From Zea mays (Eukaryota; Streptophyta; Magnoliopsida; Poales; Poaceae): a stretch of 64,000 bases of DNA. The notes below the pieces were generated by a model that worked only from the letters and a program-made list of their open reading frames with translations, ran no database searches and had not been told where the DNA came from. The DNA lies in assembly GCF_902167145.1 (NCBI RefSeq), contig NW_023366836.1, positions 17,234-81,233 on the forward strand, written 5' to 3'. The translations under genes and the position numbers were made by a program. This document shows positions 1 to 11,301 of the stretch, one piece after another (positions within the stretch are counted from its first letter, which is position 1; every line of letters starts with the position of its first letter).

Positions 1-435
1 GAGTTGCAACGCATGACTAATTTATGGGTTGCGGATGGTGACCGAATAAATGAGTTACGAAGTTACATCCGTACCCTGCAAGATCAACTAGCTGATCGAG
101 ATTTGGCGCTTGATTGGGCAATACAGTCTCGTTCAGTAGCTTGGGCTAAGGAAGCGAAGGCTTGAGCACGAGTCAACGAACTTAGCGCTGCTATTGACAA
201 CTTGCAGGTATATTGCAATACTTTACATGAAGAAGTTCATGTACTGTATTCGCAATTACACCCAAATGTCCCTGCGGATCCCGTCAGGTCTGAAGCCGGA
301 CCCTCACATACTGTTGGAGAAGCGCTTGGTGGGGAGTTAGACCTTTTTAGGCCCCCTCCTTCTTTAAGGCTGGTCGACGTATGGTCTCCCACCCCTGACG
401 ATGAAGCTACCAAGAACAATCAGAAGCAGGAATAG
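1..435 (+). pseudogene. Remnant of the pre-gag coiled-coil ORF (ORF0) of element A
   Basis: A frame open from the window edge to the TAA at 433-435, apart from a TGA at 163-165. The N-terminal part is cut off by the window. The translated segment is rich in heptad-like Leu/Ile spacing (ELQ, INELRSYIRTLQDQL, VNELSAAIDNLQ), then becomes Pro/Ser/acidic rich and ends. It occupies the same place before gag as the intact 289-residue ORF of element B, which also has an N-terminal globular part, a coiled coil and an acidic Ser/Pro tail. I infer that they are homologous accessory ORFs. No catalytic motif is visible and the function is unknown. The TGA replaces a sense codon, so this copy is broken. 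Confidence 0.6.
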
Positions 436-608
436 TAGTGTAGCTTGTAGAAGTAGAGGTAGTATGTTGTATAATAGGTTGAACTCTTGTATAATGGGTA
501 ATGTATCCTATTGTATAACATCGAGTCTGTATCATTACTTTTTATAGTAATGTAAAATGGAAGGTTTCTCTGGCATATTATGTTTACTTCAAATGTTCTT
601 TGCCTCAG

Positions 609-1675
609 ATGCCTACCAGGACTCGAGGACAGGACGCAGCAGGAACTTCTGGGGGAAGGGATGTTACCCCAAATCCACCTCCGGTTCCTCCCACATTGGC
701 CGAGGCGATTGCCACCTTGGTAAATGCCACTGCAGACAATACCCGCTTTCTTAGGGAAATGGCGAGTCAACAATTCCAGCAGCAGGCAGGAAGGGGTTAT
801 CAACAAGGCCCCCGTGAGACCACATATCTGGATTTCTCTGAAACCCGTCCGCCACTATTTGTGAAGGCTGAAGACCCGTTGGAAGCTGATGAGTGGATAC
901 GGGTTATTGAACAAAAGTTTGGTCTTCTCCGCTGTTCAGAGACGCAGAAGCCGTTATTCGCAGCACAACAACTACGTGGCCCTGCCAGTACGTGGTGGGG
1001 AAATTTTGTGGCTATTCAACCTGCCAACCATCAAGTCACATGGGAAGAATTTAAAGCAGCCTTTCGTGAGCACTACATACCCGAAGGTGTTCTGCATATG
1101 AAACAAGAAGAGTTCATGAAGCTGAAACAAGGAGGAGATACCGTCAATCAGTATCTCAACAAGTTTAATCACCTGTCGCAGTGTGCCATCGACCAGGTGA
1201 ATACTGATTTAAAGAAGAAGAACTGCTTTATGAGGGGTCTAAATGACCGATTGCAGAGAAAGATGGCCACATGCATAGATCTCACGTATGGAAAGGCTGT
1301 CAGTACAGCCTTATCTGTTGAAGCAAAATATGCAAGTTCTAGGAAGAACATGGGATTCGGTGGTGAGAAGCCTAATCAGGGCCAGGCGAAGAGGCAACGG
1401 TTTGTGATCCAGCCTTCTAGCCAAAATCACACTTTTTCTCGTCCACCCTCATTCCCTTTCAAGCAGCCAATCATTATTCGCCCCAACAATACCCCCACTA
1501 CCCCAAATCAGCCGGGTGCCCCGGGCACTCGATTCCCTGCTTTGCCCAGCTCTTCAACCGGGTGTTTCAATTGCGGCAAGTCGGACATTTCATCAAGGAT
1601 TGCCCATATCCCAAGTAGAATCAATCAAATGCTCAGCAAGGATCTGGGAAATCAGCTCAACCCAAGGGAAATACT
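609..1675 (+). pseudogene. gag: Gag of element A (capsid/nucleocapsid), frameshifted in the zinc knuckle
   Basis: Gag polyprotein region. I start it at ATG 609 because that codon directly follows a splice-acceptor-like tract (TTCTTTGCCTCAG) and aligns with the start of gag in element B. The capsid part has the usual chromovirus Retrotrans_gag block (PLEADEWIRVIEQKF, QLRGPASTWWGNF, WEEFKAAFREHYIP, and a MKLKQGGDTVNQYLNKFN segment). A basic, Pro/Gln-rich linker leads to a CCHC knuckle beginning CFNCGKS. There the frame is lost by a single missing base near 1585: the second half of the knuckle (GHFIKDC) reads in the next frame and is followed by TAG at 1616-1618. It would have assembled the particle and bound RNA; this copy cannot. 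Confidence 0.9.
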
Positions 1676-2310
1676 GTGGGGAAGAATACAAAGAAGACGG
1701 GGCGTGTATACTATACTCAAGTGGCCACTACACCGGAAGGAGAACCGGTGATGATGAGTACGTTTCTCGTGGCCAGTCACCCTGCAATTATTCTTTTTGA
1801 TTCTGGTGCTTCGCATACGTTCATTAGCAAGAAATTTGTGGAGCAACATCACATTGCATGCCATGAATCAAAAGAAGGATTTAAAATTCATTCACCTGGG
1901 GGACACATTTTTACTCGAGAAGTGGCCTATGAAGTGCCAGTAACAATGGCCGGACGGAACTTTCCTGCTAACATGATTGTTCTGAAAGGCCAGGATATAG
2001 ATGTAATTTTGGGTATGAATTGGTTAACCCAACACAAGGCAATTCTCAACACTGAACTCAGAACCGTCAGGTTGAGCTATAATCAAGAAGAGATTCTTTT
2101 ATCTCTCCCCGTAACCAATCCAGCCAAAGCTTCTGGTAGGGTATATGAAGCCATTGTACCGGAGATCAAGGATATTCCGGTAGTATGTGAGTTTCCAGAT
2201 GTATTTCCGGAAGATTTGCCTGGACTGCCCCCTGAAAGAGATGTAGAATTTGTAATTGAGCTAAAGCCCGGTACGGCTCCCATCTCCCGAAGATCGTACC
2301 GTATGCCCCT
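1676..2310 (+). pseudogene. pol: Aspartic protease region of element A pol
   Basis: Continuation of gag-pol in the frame entered after the knuckle frameshift. The pepsin-like active site is visible as [13 protein letters not shown] near 1794-1830, followed by the flap/core segments GRNFPANMIVLKGQDIDVILGMNWL typical of chromovirus proteases. The C-terminal linker with VVCEFPDVFPEDLPGLPP and the AP-RT boundary motif [14 protein letters not shown] are conserved. One base is missing near 2310 in the C-run after RMP, so the RT that follows is in another frame. Its role in the family is to cleave the Gag-Pol polyprotein inside the particle. Confidence 0.9.
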
Positions 2311-4070
2311 AATGAGTTGGCGGAATTGAAGATTCAATTACAAGATCTACTGAATAAGGGATTCATCTGGCCAAGCTCGTCTCCATGGGGTTGCCCCGCC
2401 ATTTTTGTTAAAAAGAAGGATCAAACCTTACGTATGTGTGTGGATTATCGACCCCTGAATGAGGTCACCATCAAGAACAAGTACCCTCTTCCAAGGATCG
2501 ACCTCTTATTTGATCAACTGACTGGGGCGAGGGTATTTTCCAAAATTGATCTCAGGTCGGGCTATCACCAAATCCGTATTCGGCCCGAGGATATACCAAA
2601 GACCGCGTTTACTACGCGGTATGGTTTATTTGAATATTTGGTAATGTCTTTCGGACTAACAAATGCTCCTGCCCACTTCACCTATTTGATGAACTCGGTG
2701 TTTATGCCCGAGTTGGACAAGTTCGTGGTAGTCTTCATCGACGATATCTTGATATATTCTAAAGATGAAGAGGAGCATGCTCAACATTTGCGGATTGTAT
2801 TAACGCGCCTGAGGGAACATCAGTTGTATGCCAAGTTCAGCAAGTGCTCGTTTTGGCTGGAGGAAATTCAATTCTTGGGGCACGTGTTATCGGCCAAAGG
2901 AATTGCGGTAGATCCTAGCAAAGTCAAGGATATTCTGGAGTGGAAACCCCCAACCACTGTTCACCAAGTCCGGAGTTTTCTTGGACTAGCTGGGTATTAT
3001 CGCAGATTCATACCAGATTTCTCTAAGCTTGTGAAGCCAATCACAAGTTTATTGAAGAGTGACATTAAATTCAATTGGACTTCTAAGTGTAATGAAGCCT
3101 TTAAGCAATTGAAAACATTATTAACCACTGCTCCGGTATTGGCTCAACCAGACATCACTAAGCCTTTTGATGTAAATTGTGATGCGTCTGGCAGTGGACT
3201 CGGCTGTGTATTAATGCAAGAGGGCCGAGTAATTGCATATGCTTCAAGACAGTTGCGCCGACATGAGGAGCATTACCCAACTCATGATCTGGAGCTAGCT
3301 GCTGTGGTTCATGCCCTGAAAATTTGGCGTCATTATCTGCTGGGAAATGTCTGTCATATTTATACAGATCATAAAAGTTTGAAGTACATCTTCACCCAGT
3401 CAGAATTAAATATGAGGCAAAGGCGATGGCTTGAGCTTATTAAGGACTATGAACTGGAGATCCATTATCACCCAGGCAAAGCCAATGTTGTGGCAGATGC
3501 ACTGAGCCGTAAGGCTTCCTGCCACTGTCTTATGGTGAAGACCTCTGACAAGACTTTGTGTCAGGAGATGGAAAAGTTAAACCTGGGGATAATTCAACAA
3601 GGGACTCTGAATCAGCTGAAGCTTGAGTCAATCATTTTGCAAAAGATAATTGATGCTCAAAAGGATAATCTGGGTATGAAGCACATACGAGAAAAGATGA
3701 GGGCTGAAACAGCCAAATGTTTCAAGGAAGACGATCAAGGTGTGATATGGTTTAAAAACCGCATAGTAGTGCCAAAGAATGAAGAACTCCGCCAGCAAAT
3801 TCTTGATGAAGCACATCTTAGTCGTTATTCTATTCATCCCGGAAGCACTAAGATGTACCAAGACTTGAAGCAACATTACTGGTGGACAAAGATGAAGATC
3901 AAAATTGCACGCTATGTGGCTAAGTGTGACACTTGCAGACGTGTCAAAGCCATACACATGAAAATTGCTGGTCCATTACAATCTTTGCCAATCCCAACAT
4001 GGAAATGGGAAGACATAAGTATGGACTTTATTGTGGGACTGCCCAGGACAGCCAAAGGGTATGATTCTAT
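2311..4070 (+). pseudogene. pol: Reverse transcriptase, RNase H and integrase N-terminus of element A
   Basis: Long open stretch of 585 or so codons. RT motifs are in order: [68 protein letters not shown] and the catalytic FIDD box at 2733-2744. The RNase H has [16 protein letters not shown] (first Asp), the [12 protein letters not shown] block and [19 protein letters not shown] marks its end. The integrase zinc finger follows ([10 protein letters not shown] ... CDTCRRVK), then the first catalytic Asp in [11 protein letters not shown] is missing near 4068-4070 (DSI|GL where relatives have DSIW), which shifts the frame and separates the rest of integrase. Confidence 0.93.
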
Positions 4071-5072
4071 TGGGTTATCATTGATCGACTCACAAAGATT
4101 GCCCACTTCTTACCCGTCAGGGCCAAATATACAGTGGCCACTTATGCAGCATTATACATTGCCCGTATTCTCAGTTTGCATGGTATTCCAAAAACTATAG
4201 AGTCAGATCGTGGACCTCAGTTCGTATCCAAATTTTGGGAAGAACTTCATAAATCTTTGGGTACCAAATTGCTCCACAGTTCGGCTTATCATCCTCAAAC
4301 AAGTGGACAGACTAAGAGGGTCAATCAAATACTTGAGGATATGCTGCGGGCATGTGTTCTGGACTTCTCACAGAAATGGGATGAATGTTTGCCCTTAGCG
4401 GAATTTTCATACAATAACAGCTATCAAGAAAGTATCAGGATGGCACCTTTTGAAGCTTTATATGGGCGACGGTGTCGAACTCCGCTAAATTGGTCTGAAC
4501 CTAGAGAAAGGTACTTCTTTAGGCCTGATATGGTGAAGGAGGCCGAAGAAAAGGTTCAGAAAATTATTCATAATATGAAGAAAGCTCAGACTCGACAAAA
4601 GAGTTACGCAGACCGACGACGACAACCCTTATGCTTTCTGGTGGGCGATTATGTCTACTTGAAAGTTTCACCAATGAAGGGTGTATCGCGTTTCGGGATT
4701 AAAGGGAAACTTGCACCCAGGTATATTGGTCCATTTCCGGTACTTGAGCAATGTGGACCAGTGGCATACCGACTCCAGTTACCCGAAATATTGTCTGCTA
4801 TTCATAATGTGTTCCATGTGTCACAATTAAAGAAGTGTCTTCGGGTTCCCGATCGAACCATTGAAGTGACGGATGTGGTCCTGGAACCAGATTTAACATA
4901 CTCGTAACATCCTATTCGAATTCTGGATCAAAAGGACAGGGTTACCCGGAGAAAAACTCTCAAGTTCTACAAGATACAATGGAACCAACATTCTGAGGAA
5001 GAGGCTACATGGGAAACTCAAGACTTTTTGAATAAGAATTTCCCAGGTTTTCTAGCCTCATGTAATTTGTAA
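4071..5072 (+). pseudogene. pol: Integrase core, C-terminus and chromodomain of element A
   Basis: Resumes integrase after the frameshift: [18 protein letters not shown] holds the second catalytic Asp, and HPQTSGQTKRVNQILEDMLRA covers the third catalytic region. There the usual QTER is QTKR, so the catalytic Glu appears to be Lys, which would inactivate the enzyme even without the frameshifts. The GPF/Y-like C-terminal part (GKLAPRYIGPFPVLEQCGPVAYRL, VFHVSQLKKCLRVP) is followed by TAA at 4905-4907. Beyond that stop the same frame continues to TAA 5070-5072 and encodes a chromodomain (HPIRILDQKDRV ... YKIQWNQHSEEEATWE ... NFPGFL). The stop therefore removes only the chromatin-targeting domain. 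Confidence 0.9.
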
Positions 5073-5214
5073 AGTGTATATAGTTATTGCAATAAAGGAG
5101 TGAACCCCCATACCACCCCTGCCTTGTACCAGAAATAAGGGAATAAAAATGTGACACATTTCCTTTTCCATTACTCCCCCTAGGACTTTAAATCTCGGGA
5201 CGAGATTCTTTTAT

Positions 5215-5225
5215 GGGGGGAAAGA
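5215..5225 (+). promoter_or_regulatory. Polypurine tract of element A
   Basis: The purine run GGGGGGAAAGA lies directly before the TGTAACACCCC start of the 3' LTR. This is the site where plus-strand DNA synthesis is primed in LTR elements. Confidence 0.85.
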
Positions 5226-6531
5226 TGTAACACCCCTGGTGTTACTGCAACTAAAACTTGAGCATGGCATCATAAGCATTAACATTGCATATGTTTGATA
5301 CACCTAGAGTGCATTCACTAAGTAAAAATTTCAAACAAGTGTATTGTTTTTGGTGTTTTGCAAATAGGACCCTGGATAGGGAACCTAACCCTAAATTAGG
5401 CTCAAAAGGGGCAAAACTTAACCCAAGAGGAGAAAACCTAAAAGCTTTAGGGAAAGAGTCATAAAATGTCCCCAAAAACAAAGTTGAGTCACATTTATAC
5501 CCCTGGGCTATCAAAACAAATCTCAATAAGAACCCTGGAAAACCCTAAACCCAAACTCTAGGGACCTATGTGCAAAATTAGTCCAATTTTGGGCTAAAGT
5601 GCAAAAACCAAGTCAAATAAGTATTTTAAGTCATTTGGTTCACAAATATGTGGACTTGAAAGCCAAACATTGGATTTTGGACTTAAATGCAAAATGGACC
5701 TCAATTAGGATTCTATTCTAAGTCTGAATTTCAATGTATTGTGCTCATCTTTGTGACCTTGTAACTTCTAAACAAAGGAGATTTTGCCCTAGGTCACCAC
5801 ATCAAAATTGTAGCCCAATCATAGAAGAACAATTTTGCTGAAGAGGGCAAGCCATGTTCTTGTGGGTAATTTGGAGATAATCATGCTCAAACTTTGGCTG
5901 TCAGGCTGCTTAAGTCTGAAAATCAGACTGACAGTGGGCGGACACTGACTTCAAACTCAATTCTGAGCATGATCCAATGAAAATCTACCTTGGGCTGCTA
6001 TGGCAAGGTTATAGCTGGTTGGTAGCACTCCACTTTTGCTGCAGAGGGTCGGACCTGGTACCATAGAAAATCTGGAGAAAAAGAGCTATGAAGTTGCTCT
6101 GTCAGGCATGTATCAAGAAACTGAAACTGAACTCCTGATGGTACAGTGACCCGAGTGGATCAGAACTCCAGCATAGCCTGCTCGCCGCCGGCAACCCTCC
6201 CTGCGTTAAGATTTGCGTCGCCGTCGTCTCAATTCGTGCTCAGGATGACTTGATAAACGCTCGGAGCAAACCGCCGGGGATAAGCCCGGCCATTAAAGTA
6301 TCCCGGCCACCGTACAAAGTTCCCCGCGGTAGAACCCGATAAGCTCGCCGGTAACCGCCGCCTCCCGGCCGTGCGCCGCGTGGCCTAGTCGTTCTACAGC
6401 ACCGCCGTGACACCTTAAGGCTGTCCCATCGTCGCCGGGGAGCCTGCCACGCCGCGGGACACGAATTCACCACGCCCGCCTTCTTCATTTCGGCCATCGC
6501 GCGTCCTCCCCGAATTCACTGGCCACCGCCT
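5226..6531 (+). repeat. 3' LTR of element A, fragment 1 of 3
   Basis: Starts with TGTAACACCCC right after the PPT and runs to the insertion point of element B. The last five bases (CGCCT, 6527-6531) are duplicated at 21492-21496 on the other side of B, so this LTR continues at 21497. The fragment is U3: AT-rich, then a GC-rich part from about 6180. The longest frames here are short and lack coding character. Adding the three fragments gives an LTR of about 4.03 kb. Confidence 0.92.
6527..6531. repeat. Target-site duplication of element B (left copy)
   Basis: CGCCT, repeated exactly at 21492-21496 just after the B 3' LTR. It proves that B inserted into the A LTR. Confidence 0.93.
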
Positions 6532-7379
6532 TGTAACACCCCAGGTGTTGCCATGGCTGGAGCACACCTTGGCACTCAAGACTATGATCACATGTGGAAG
6601 AACTTAAGGAGCAAAAGTATAGGGGCTTTGGAAACTAAGTTTTTACCAAGAGTTGGGAATGACCAAAGGCATTACCCTAATTGTGTGCAACTATCACCTT
6701 GGGAGAGGGGGAAAGAACCCTAGGCCCCTCTTAAACCCTATCTCCCAAAACCATGGATAAGAGGGGAAAGAGAGTGAGCAAATGTGCAAAACATGGGTAA
6801 TCTTTACCCAAACCCTAAGCAACATTATAACCATCAATTAGGGGAGGGAAATATTACAAAAAGGCCCCTAGGGAAACCCCATTTCAAATCTCCAAGTGGA
6901 GAGAGAGCTAGAGCTCTCTAATTCCCTCTAAGTCCCATTTTAGCCCTAAATCAAAGATCAACCGTGTTCACTTTAAAAATGGCGCCAAAACCACTTGGGT
7001 TCTATACCAAAAATGTGCAATACCACTTAGGGCACCCACTGGAAAAAGTTGAGCTCGAGACTCGGACGTTTGACATGCCATGGCATGGCTTTTGTCGTGA
7101 TATGCTCAGTATGACACACCTGTTTTGGCACCCGAAGATCTCCCTCCCTAGGCCGTATCTGCCCCGGCGTCTCACAGTTGAGTGATAGTCCTAGGTGCCA
7201 GGAAGAGGTCTGCGCCGGACTTTTGCAAAGATTCGCACGTTTGCGACCTCTGGCGACATTTGAACACTGGAAGAAACAAACCGCCACGTGTTCGACGCCG
7301 TCTGCCGCGCCAGAGCACGCCCGCGCGCGCGCCCGCGCCGCGCCCAAGCCAAGCCAGTGCCCTGGTCCGCGTCCGCGAC

Positions 7380-7386
7380 TATAAAA
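7380..7386 (+). promoter_or_regulatory. TATA box of the element B 5' LTR
   Basis: TATAAAA in a GC-rich setting (GCGAC-TATAAAA-CGCCC), about 850 bp into the LTR. The 3' LTR copy lies at 17990-17996. Transcription would start about 30 bp downstream. Confidence 0.75.
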
Positions 7387-9345
7387 CGCCCAGGAGCCTT
7401 GGCCGTACCCCTCCGCACGCGCTCAAGCCTCACCGGAGCTCAGTTCGCCGCCGTTTGCCCATACGCGACGTGCCCGCGGCCACCCGAGCCCCTGCCACCG
7501 TAGACCGGCCAGCCCCACCATTCCCAACCCCGTCCAGCCCTCGGAGAAGACTGTGCACGTCTCCGTGAAGCTCCCCGAGCGAGGAATCGGGCTCTGCTTC
7601 ACCGGAGAGGCCGGCCCAAGGTCACCGGACTTCAACCGACCGCCGGCAACCGTGGACCGAGGTACACCGTGCACCTCTCTTCGATTCCTTGCACGGTTAG
7701 ACTCCTTAGACCTCCACGAAGCTCCCTATGTCCTTGGATTGAACTATGCCGCCGTGGATAGGCCGGAGCACACGCCGCCGACGAGCTCGCCCGCCTGCTC
7801 ACGTGGACCGGACGATTCCGGCCATCCCCGACGACGAGCCGTACCTCGACGTGATCGCCAGACCCTCCCCGAGCCAACCCTACCCTTCGCCGGACCTCCC
7901 TCGCCGCCGGTAAGCCGCGCCACCCTTTTCTTTCCCGCGGCTACTGTTTCAGTTGAGGGAGGGACTGCGGGTGAGAGGGAGAGAAACCCAGGGGGTTAAG
8001 TGAAAGGTCAGAGACTCAAGTGAATAGTGCCTTAAGGGTAGATCTGCGAGGTTTGAATTGTTTTAAACCCAGGGACCTCGGCGCAAACTGTTTTTCCAGG
8101 AAAACTTAATTAAAACCTAATTTAAATTCAAACAGAAACTTTAAAAACCCATAACTTCTGTTTGGTTTATCCAATTTTGGTCAAACCAATTTTGCCAGAC
8201 TCTAAATCATGTAACCTATTTAGGAAAAATATAAAACCCCTTGGTGCTGTGGAAAACTTAAAAGTTCTGATTTAATGTTAACTTTGGCCAAAAGCTAAAT
8301 AATAGTAAGAAAAATAGTTAGGCTATTTGACTAAGGTTAGGAAAATTTGGAGAAGTTTATATTCACCTACTAACCTGTTTAAAAATGTTAAACCCCTCTG
8401 TCTATTACATTAAGTTAGTTTTAACCCCTTATTCCAAATATGCTTAAGTTTAAGAAAAATAGGAAAAGTGACACAAATATTGAACCAGAGGGCACCCCTA
8501 TTTTTGTTAAGATACTTAGTTAATGTAGTTCACTAGAAAAATATATCATACCCTGTTTTAGTGTAAAATAATTAAGATCTCTTTTATTTTAATAAAACAA
8601 ATGAAACTTAGAAAAATTCTACAAAAATAACCCCAAGGTGAAAACACCCCCACCCTTGGGATAACTATTGTTTTATTAGAAAGAACTTAGGAAAAATATG
8701 AAATCTGCTGTTTGACATTTTTCAAATAGTAATGTAGTAGAAAGAGCCTTTTTGACATGAAACTTAAGAAAAGCATAACTAATTAACCACCCCTTAGTTT
8801 CCTGTGGTTTTTAGCACAAAAACCTATCATTACCAGAGGATGTCAACAAAAATAACCTTTAGGACAGAGCCTACCCCTAACTAGGAGGTGTAGTGTTAAG
8901 TGCCCCTTTTTGCCTAACTTTGTTATTTTTGTTTAAGGCCTAACTTTTATACCTTAAGCCTCAAATTCTTAAAACAAGCTAAAATAGCCAGTGACAACCC
9001 ACTGTAATTTTTACAGAATTTTTGGAAATTATTAAAACCCTGTTGTAGTTCAAACCTACCCTAGAAAACCTAAATGGAAATTAAGGGAAGAGAAATAAAA
9101 GATATGAATAAAGGTTGTCCCTAAAAACTTTATTTGCTGTCCACAAAAATATATCAAAGCAATACCAAACCAATATGTTGTCCTAAAGGAAAACCTAAGT
9201 CCAAGGAGTAATGAGTCTATCTATGTACCACTAGAAGCCCCGCATAACTAAGAAAACCCTAAGTTACTTCTCGACTTCGTTTCTTTTGCATAATGTTATT
9301 AAATCGTGCATAATCATGACATACATGTTCATTGCATTTCGATAG

Positions 9346-10559
9346 ACTGTAATCTTGCTGACGGAGAGTACATCCTCGTGCCGGAGCAAGGAGCTGCTCA
9401 GGAGGTAGCCCCAGATCCAGCACCAGAGCCAGCACCAGAGGACCTGCCTGCCACTGCTTTGGAAGGCAAGCCCCGGTTTTATGCATAACCTGTTATTTAT
9501 GCTATTTTACTTCACTTAATGATTGTAGGATTGATTGTGCACTTAGGTGTAGGAATTGTTTGAAACCCTAGTTGCATGATCTCAGGAATCCTTTTGAAAT
9601 GAATACTAGTATGACAGGTCGAGTAGTTGCTTTAATTAAATAGGATCTCGGTAGAAGACGAGTGATTTTTCTAGCACTCGCGCGAGATCAGGAAATTGAT
9701 TGTACCCACTTTCACACTATCATGATACTAGTTGGTGGACAACAATCCATGGGGATTGGCTGTTTACGAGATGGAAAATGGAATAAGGATTAACGTGCGG
9801 ATACCTGTGTCAAGCGTTTGAATGTACTAAACACATACCGAGAAATATGGTAAATCGGTAAGCCTAGTACCTGAGTGAACCTGCCCGCAGACATATCCCC
9901 TCACGCGACCTGAGACGAGGTCTCCCATTCCGGTTATGGTGGGTACAAGTGCGGTCACTGCACGACGGCCAGTCGGGGTCAGTGGGGCATTGTACGCCAA
10001 GGCGGTGAGCCCTGATCTGTTGCCAGGGAATCGATGGGGACGGTTGATGTGTGTGGGGACGGAGTGCCCCTACATGTCGTGTGTTTAGGTTTACCTTGCA
10101 AGGATAAAAACTCGATTCGAATCGTCTGCTTCTCGCAGCTAATGAGACTGCTTGATCCATTGTACTGCATTGAGTAATAAGTGGAAGTATGATGAGTTGA
10201 GATAAGATGTTGACTGTTAATGATGCTTGCTACCATGTATGAGTAGATAGTCCACTTTTAGCCTTAAGAGAGTCACACTTAACTTTGATTAAGTTAAAAT
10301 CTTGATTTAGAAACTCAGCTAGTGCTTTTGGCAACCAAACCCCACAGCCAAACAACTGCATGTCTAGAGGTAGAGGAGTAGACTCCTCACACCGGGTAAG
10401 TCTAGCTGAGTATTAGTATACTCAGCCTTGCTTGTGGCATAATTTTTTACAGGTTCCCTGGAGGAGATGGTTGCTGGGATAACTTGGCCGACCACCCTGC
10501 CACCGGGTTGGACTGTCGAGTGGGACCCTGCCTCGGCTGAGGAGGAGCATGAGGAGTGA
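9346..10559 (+). other. Putative spliced acidic ORF inside the element B LTR (two exons, GC-AG intron)
   Basis: Seen: acceptor GATAG (9344-9345); an exon of 120 nt (9346-9465) encoding an acidic Pro/Ala/Glu-rich segment (ILVPEQGAAQEV, PEPAPEDLPATA); a donor GGAAG|GCAAGC at 9466; 987 bp; an acceptor TTTTTTACAG (10451-10452); then an exon 10453-10559 open for 34 codons to TGA 10557-10559 and ending in an acidic run. Phases are 1 and 1, so joining keeps the frame. With the TATA box at 7380 and the donor at 7910 the LTR alone looks like a three-exon transcription unit. In the frame compatible with the 7910 donor a TGA lies about 57 nt upstream and no ATG is present, so the start is unresolved. 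An identical unit is in the 3' LTR (19956-20075, 21063-21169). Confidence 0.5.
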
Positions 10560-10883
10560 TGGGACAGGCTTCCCCATCTCTCTGTTTTATTTACGGTTAG
10601 TTTTATTCCGCTGCACTTCGAACAATGATGGATACTTTTGCAAAAACTCCGATGATGATGATGGTGATGTAATAATTTAACATTATGACATGTATGGTTT
10701 TATGCTTTATTGTATTTGCTCTGTGACTCACCTTCGAGTGAGATTGTGGTACTTGATCCTGTCAGTGGCCGTGTCGGACTAGATCCGAGGGATTGACGGG
10801 TTATCCCCATTTAAGTGTGGTCTAGCCTCTAAGGCGGGGCTTGGACACTTAAGTTGGAATAATTCGGGCAGTTCCGCCACAGC

Positions 10884-10895
10884 TGGTATCGGAGC
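10884..10895 (+). promoter_or_regulatory. Primer-binding site of element B (initiator tRNA-Met type)
   Basis: TGGTATCGGAGC, two bases after the LTR end. It matches the TGGTATCAGAGC-type complement of the plant initiator tRNA-Met 3' end with one change. The leader from 10896 to 11301 holds no gene. Confidence 0.85.
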
Positions 10896-11301
10896 TTGTA
10901 CCACCACAGAGGAATCAATAAAATGTAAATACCATCAAGTTTTCTAAATAAAATTGGATAGAAACAAGGTTGGATAGATAGTAGGACGAGCAGGATAGAC
11001 CTAGGACGTGAAGCCTTAGGTTACTAGAAGGGTAGCTAGGTGGCTAAGTAATTAGGCCCTACAGGCCACTTTTACAGGATGGGAGTTCCTCCCTATTCCT
11101 ATTAGCTTGTTGTGAGGTCGTTCAGGACGAGCATGCATGCATTCATAATTAAGCAATGGATAACTAAGTAAGGACTTAAAAACAAGATAACCACCAGCTA
11201 GGTCCTTAGTGCCTTTTTACTTAACTAGAGAAAGGCTGAGTTTTATTTTTCTTGTTTTTTTTTATAATTCTTTTCTTTTACTTACGCTTAACCGTACACA
11301 G

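Larger units (their letters stand above)
1..5225 (+). mobile_element. Element A: Ty3/gypsy chromovirus, internal region (5' LTR lies left of the window)
   Basis: Internal part of a chromodomain-bearing Ty3/gypsy element. The order seen is remnant of an upstream coiled-coil ORF, gag with a CCHC knuckle, aspartic protease, reverse transcriptase, RNase H, integrase, chromodomain, PPT, LTR. The chromodomain and the order place it among chromoviruses; the very long LTR (about 4.03 kb once insertions are set aside) and the extra ORF before gag fit the Tekay/Del clade. It is decayed, with at least three single-base frameshifts (near 1585, 2310 and 4070) and in-frame stops at 163, 1616 and 4905. The family name cannot be settled by eye. 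Confidence 0.93.
6532..10881 (+). repeat. 5' LTR of element B
   Basis: Begins TGTAACACCCCAGG and ends GTTCCGCCACA, directly before the PBS. It holds U3 to about 7400, a TATA box at 7380, a GC-rich first-exon-like region to a strong donor (CCGCCG|GTAAGC at 7910), an AT-rich intron-like stretch from 7910 to 9345, the exon-like segments 9346-9465 and 10453-10559, and an AATAAT-bearing region near 10670. The several GC-rich open frames between 7178 and 7999 are identical in both LTRs; I do not regard them as genes. Confidence 0.95.

Noticed and set aside
7178..7999. Several overlapping GC-rich open frames on both strands of the B LTR (repeated at 17788-18609)
   Set aside because: They overlap in several frames, have low-complexity Arg/Pro/Ala composition, mostly lack convincing start sites and follow from the high GC content of the leader.
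9864..10236. Minus-strand frames of 85-98 codons in the B LTR (also at 20474-20846)
   Set aside because: No family resemblance; they lie within the intron-like part of the LTR and are short.
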